Origin: Scopulibacillus darangshiensis
GTDB lineage: Bacteria > Bacillota > Bacilli > Bacillales > Sporolactobacillaceae
Length of the DNA: 64,000 nt
Assembly (NCBI RefSeq): GCF_004341035.1
Contig: NZ_SLXK01000007.1
Coordinates: 62,001 to 126,000 of the forward strand
Reading direction: 5' to 3'
Below the pieces are notes generated by a model, which made no database searches, had not been told where the DNA came from, and saw nothing but the letters and a program-made list of their open reading frames with translations. Below, piece by piece: positions 62,035 through 64,000 of the stretch. The translations under genes and the position numbers were made by a program. How positions within the stretch are numbered: position 1 is the first letter of the stretch; every line of letters begins with the position of its first letter.

Positions 62035-63321
62035 ATGGAGACAAAAAGGGGAAGTTTATTGGCCTTGTTGCCGTTTGTTGTTTTTCTGGTTTTATTTATT
62101 GGCACCGGTGTGGTCACGGGTGATTTTTATAAAATTCCTGTGGTTGTTGCGATTCTTATTGCCGCTGTCATTGCTTTGGCAATGAATCGAAAAGAATCGC
62201 TCGCAAAAAAAGTTGATATTTTTTGTAAGGGAGCAGGCCATCCCAACATTATGCTGATGGTTATTATATTCCTTTTGGCCGGGGCATTTTCAGAAGTGAC
62301 GAAAGGGATGGGGGCCGTTGAATCGACGGTTAATATGGCATTGTCTATATTGCCGCAAAACTTATTAATTGCAGGGTTATTTGTGATCGGCTGCTTTATT
62401 TCTTTGTCGATGGGGACATCCATGGGAACAATTGTAGCATTGGGCCCGATTGGTGTTGGTATAAGCGGGGAAACGGATATTCCTTTGGCATTGTCAATGG
62501 CTGCTGTCGTAGGCGGCGCGATGTTTGGCGATAATTTATCCTTTATTTCAGATACCACAATTGCTGCTGTTCGGACGCAAAATACAAAAATGAAAGATAA
62601 ATTTAAAACGAACTTTTTTATCGTGCTTCCCGCGGCCATCATAACAATAGCCATTCTCGTCTTTTTGACAATGGGTGTTGAAACTAACATTACAAGGCAT
62701 AGCTTTGAATGGACGAAAACCCTTCCATACTTGGCTGTATTAATTACTGCCTTAGCGGGTGTGAATGTTATGGTCGTATTAACGGGAGGTATTGCGTTTG
62801 CCGGGGTCATCGGGCTGTTAAACGGATCTTATGACTGGCTCAGTCTTCTGCAAAAGATTGGTGATGGTGTAAGTGGCATGCAGGAGCTTGCAATGCTTGC
62901 TATTTTAATTGGAGGGACCGTTGAAATTATTAAAAATAATGGTGGAATCGACTATCTACTCCATGTCGTGACCCGTAAGATCAAGGGTAAAAAAGGTGCT
63001 GAATTCGGGATTGCCGGGCTCGTCAGTTTAGCTGACCTTTCCACGGCGAATAATACGATTTCAATTATTATTACCGGCCCCTTAGCCAAAAGTATTGCTG
63101 AAAAGCACAACATTGATCCGCGCAAATCAGCAAGCCTGCTTGATATTTTTTCATCATGCTGGCAAGGGTTAATTCCATATGGTGCGCAGCTCTTAGCCGC
63201 GGCCGGACTCGCTTCCATATCACCGGTGAGCATAATACAGTACTCATTTTATCCGATTTTGATCGGTATTTCTGGTGTGGTTGCTATTCTCATCGAAGGA
63301 AGGGGTCAGGCCCGGGCCTGA
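62035..63321 (+). CDS. metT: NhaC-family transporter under S-box control, probable methionine transporter
   Basis: A 428-residue protein with about 11 membrane helices, ATG 62035 behind GAGAGG. NhaC-type signatures include ISLSMGTSMGTIVALGPIGV and MFGDNLSFISDTTIAAVRTQ, and near the C terminus DIFSSCWQGLIPYGAQLLAA. These sites bind sodium in the NhaC superfamily. Its homologues under S-box control have been predicted as methionine transporters (MetT) by comparative genomics; the sequence alone would suggest a Na+/H+ antiporter or Na+/substrate carrier. The riboswitch argues for methionine or a related sulfur compound. A terminator hairpin overlaps its stop codon. Confidence 0.88.
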   Translation: METKRGSLLALLPFVVFLVLFIGTGVVTGDFYKIPVVVAILIAAVIALAMNRKESLAKKVDIFCKGAGHPNIMLMVIIFLLAGAFSEVTKGMGAVESTVNMALSILPQNLLIAGLFVIGCFISLSMGTSMGTIVALGPIGVGISGETDIPLALSMAAVVGGAMFGDNLSFISDTTIAAVRTQNTKMKDKFKTNFFIVLPAAIITIAILVFLTMGVETNITRHSFEWTKTLPYLAVLITALAGVNVMVVLTGGIAFAGVIGLLNGSYDWLSLLQKIGDGVSGMQELAMLAILIGGTVEIIKNNGGIDYLLHVVTRKIKGKKGAEFGIAGLVSLADLSTANNTISIIITGPLAKSIAEKHNIDPRKSASLLDIFSSCWQGLIPYGAQLLAAAGLASISPVSIIQYSFYPILIGISGVVAILIEGRGQARA

Positions 63322-63332
63322 CCCTCTTTTTC
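63303..63332 (+). terminator. Intrinsic terminator overlapping the metT stop
   Basis: GGGTCAGGCCCGGGCCTGACCC halves form a long GC-rich stem followed by CTCTTTTT; the stop codon lies within the right arm. (22-base palindrome at 63303-63324.). Confidence 0.85.
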
Positions 63333-63433
63333 CTCTTTCTCTCTTTTCTTTTCCTCTGCGCAAAAAGGTTGCTCTAGACCCACACTTGTTGCGTTTGATA
63401 CGGTTAATGTAATCTATTCGACGGAGGACGTAC

Positions 63434-64000
63434 ATGGAGGATCAATATTATCATTTAAAGCTTGGAGAACGCGGGGCTATTATAAGTATTGTCGCCTATC
63501 TTCTTCTATCTGCTTTAAAGCTTATCATAGGTTTTAGCGCTGATTCGGAAGCGTTAAGAGCCGATGGATTAAATAATACAACGGATATAATTGCCTCAAT
63601 AGCGGTCCTGATTGGGTTAAGGCTTTCGCAAAAGCCCCCTGATAAGGATCACCCCTATGGCCACCGGAAGGCAGAAAGTGTGTCCTCGATGGTTGCCTCC
63701 TTTATAATGGCTGCGGTTGGCTTGCAGGTCTTATATCAAGCTGTTCTGTCGTTGTTCGACCAAAAAGGCCATGTTCCTGACTTGCCGGCTGCCTTAACCG
63801 CTCTGGTTTCCGCCATAGCAATGTATGGCGTGTACCGCTACAATTTGCAGTTATCAAAAAAAGCGAAGAGTCATGCGTTAAAGGCCGCTGCAAAAGATAA
63901 TTTATCGGATGCGTGGGTAAGTATTGGGACAGCTGTCGGAATCATTGGATCGCAATTTAACCTGCCTTGGCTTGACCCATTGACTGCTTTAATAGTAGGG
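63434..64000 (+). CDS. Cation diffusion facilitator (CDF) transporter, 5' part
   Basis: The frame opens at ATG 63434 behind ACGGAGGA and runs to the window edge, giving 189 residues of a protein usually near 290-300. Four to five helices are visible. The CDF features are SEALRADGLNNTTDIIASIA in helix 2, with the Asp residues of the transport site, KDHPYGHRKAESVSSMVASF after it, and DNLSDAWVSIGTA in helix 5. These proteins export divalent metals such as zinc, manganese or iron in exchange for protons. Metal specificity cannot be told from this part. Confidence 0.92.
   Translation, partial: MEDQYYHLKLGERGAIISIVAYLLLSALKLIIGFSADSEALRADGLNNTTDIIASIAVLIGLRLSQKPPDKDHPYGHRKAESVSSMVASFIMAAVGLQVLYQAVLSLFDQKGHVPDLPAALTALVSAIAMYGVYRYNLQLSKKAKSHALKAAAKDNLSDAWVSIGTAVGIIGSQFNLPWLDPLTALIVG

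Noticed and set aside
1-64000. CRISPR arrays, rRNA, tRNA, integrases and prophage genes
   Set aside because: No regularly spaced repeats other than the heptad-coding 21-bp units, no conserved rRNA or tRNA sequences and no phage-type proteins were found on reading through.

Overview
The window is a 64-kb chromosomal segment of a low-GC Gram-positive rod of the order Bacillales. This is inferred from the strong AGGAGG-type ribosome binding sites with many TTG and GTG starts, an S-box riboswitch, TagGH/LCP wall-polymer genes, a 2-Cys-free type II NADH dehydrogenase, RocA with a PucR-family regulator, and two families of short dispersed repeats of the kind seen in Bacillaceae. I cannot name the genus from sequence alone. 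No rRNA, tRNA, CRISPR array or phage genes were seen.

Layout. 1-6.7 kb: end of an OmpR-type response regulator, a SHOCT protein, a QacA/EmrB-type efflux pump, an EVE-like protein, a DedA remnant with an internal deletion, a HAD phosphatase, a C26 amidohydrolase and an M19 dipeptidase. 6.8-11.6 kb: an oppABCD peptide importer lacking oppF. 11.7-18.3 kb: Ndh-2 with a DUF1641 partner, a MarR-MFS-SDR operon, small membrane proteins, a WYL regulator and a DinB protein. 18.5-26.7 kb: a complete four-gene Wadjet (JetABCD, DUF2397/DUF2398/TIGR02680/DUF2399 type) anti-plasmid system. 27-34 kb: rocA, a PucR-family regulator, hypothetical proteins, an M29 aminopeptidase and a Bcr/CflA pump. 34.1-45.8 kb: a cell-surface glycopolymer cluster (four glycosyltransferases, a coiled-coil protein, wecC, tagG, tagH, an LCP ligase); its likely partner wecB lies at 53.4-54.5 kb.

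The most interesting part is 46.1-53.3 kb, an AT-rich island (about 29% GC in two lines counted by hand against about 43% in a neighbouring line) sitting between the glycopolymer genes and wecB. It encodes a lasso-peptide pathway: a MauE-like membrane protein, a thioredoxin-like protein, B1 (PqqD-like), B2 (transglutaminase-like protease), C (asparagine-synthetase-like cyclase), a 44-residue precursor that was too short for routine ORF calling, D (ABC exporter) and two orphan Dpp-type permeases. The precursor leader fits the YxxPxLxxxGxxxxxTx rule exactly. The predicted 23-residue core starts with Ala, closes a 9-residue ring on Glu9 and carries four cysteines (core positions 3, 10, 15, 22), suggesting a two-disulfide lasso peptide whose disulfides could be made by the MauE/thioredoxin pair. 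The precursor gene is enclosed by a perfect 18-bp inverted repeat.

54.6-64 kb: HD hydrolase, DUF4383 protein, FUSC-type transporter, UbiB-like kinase with a phasin-like partner, a double P-loop ATPase, a 321-bp MITE-like repeat, an S-box-controlled NhaC-family transporter (probable methionine transporter MetT), and the start of a cation diffusion facilitator.
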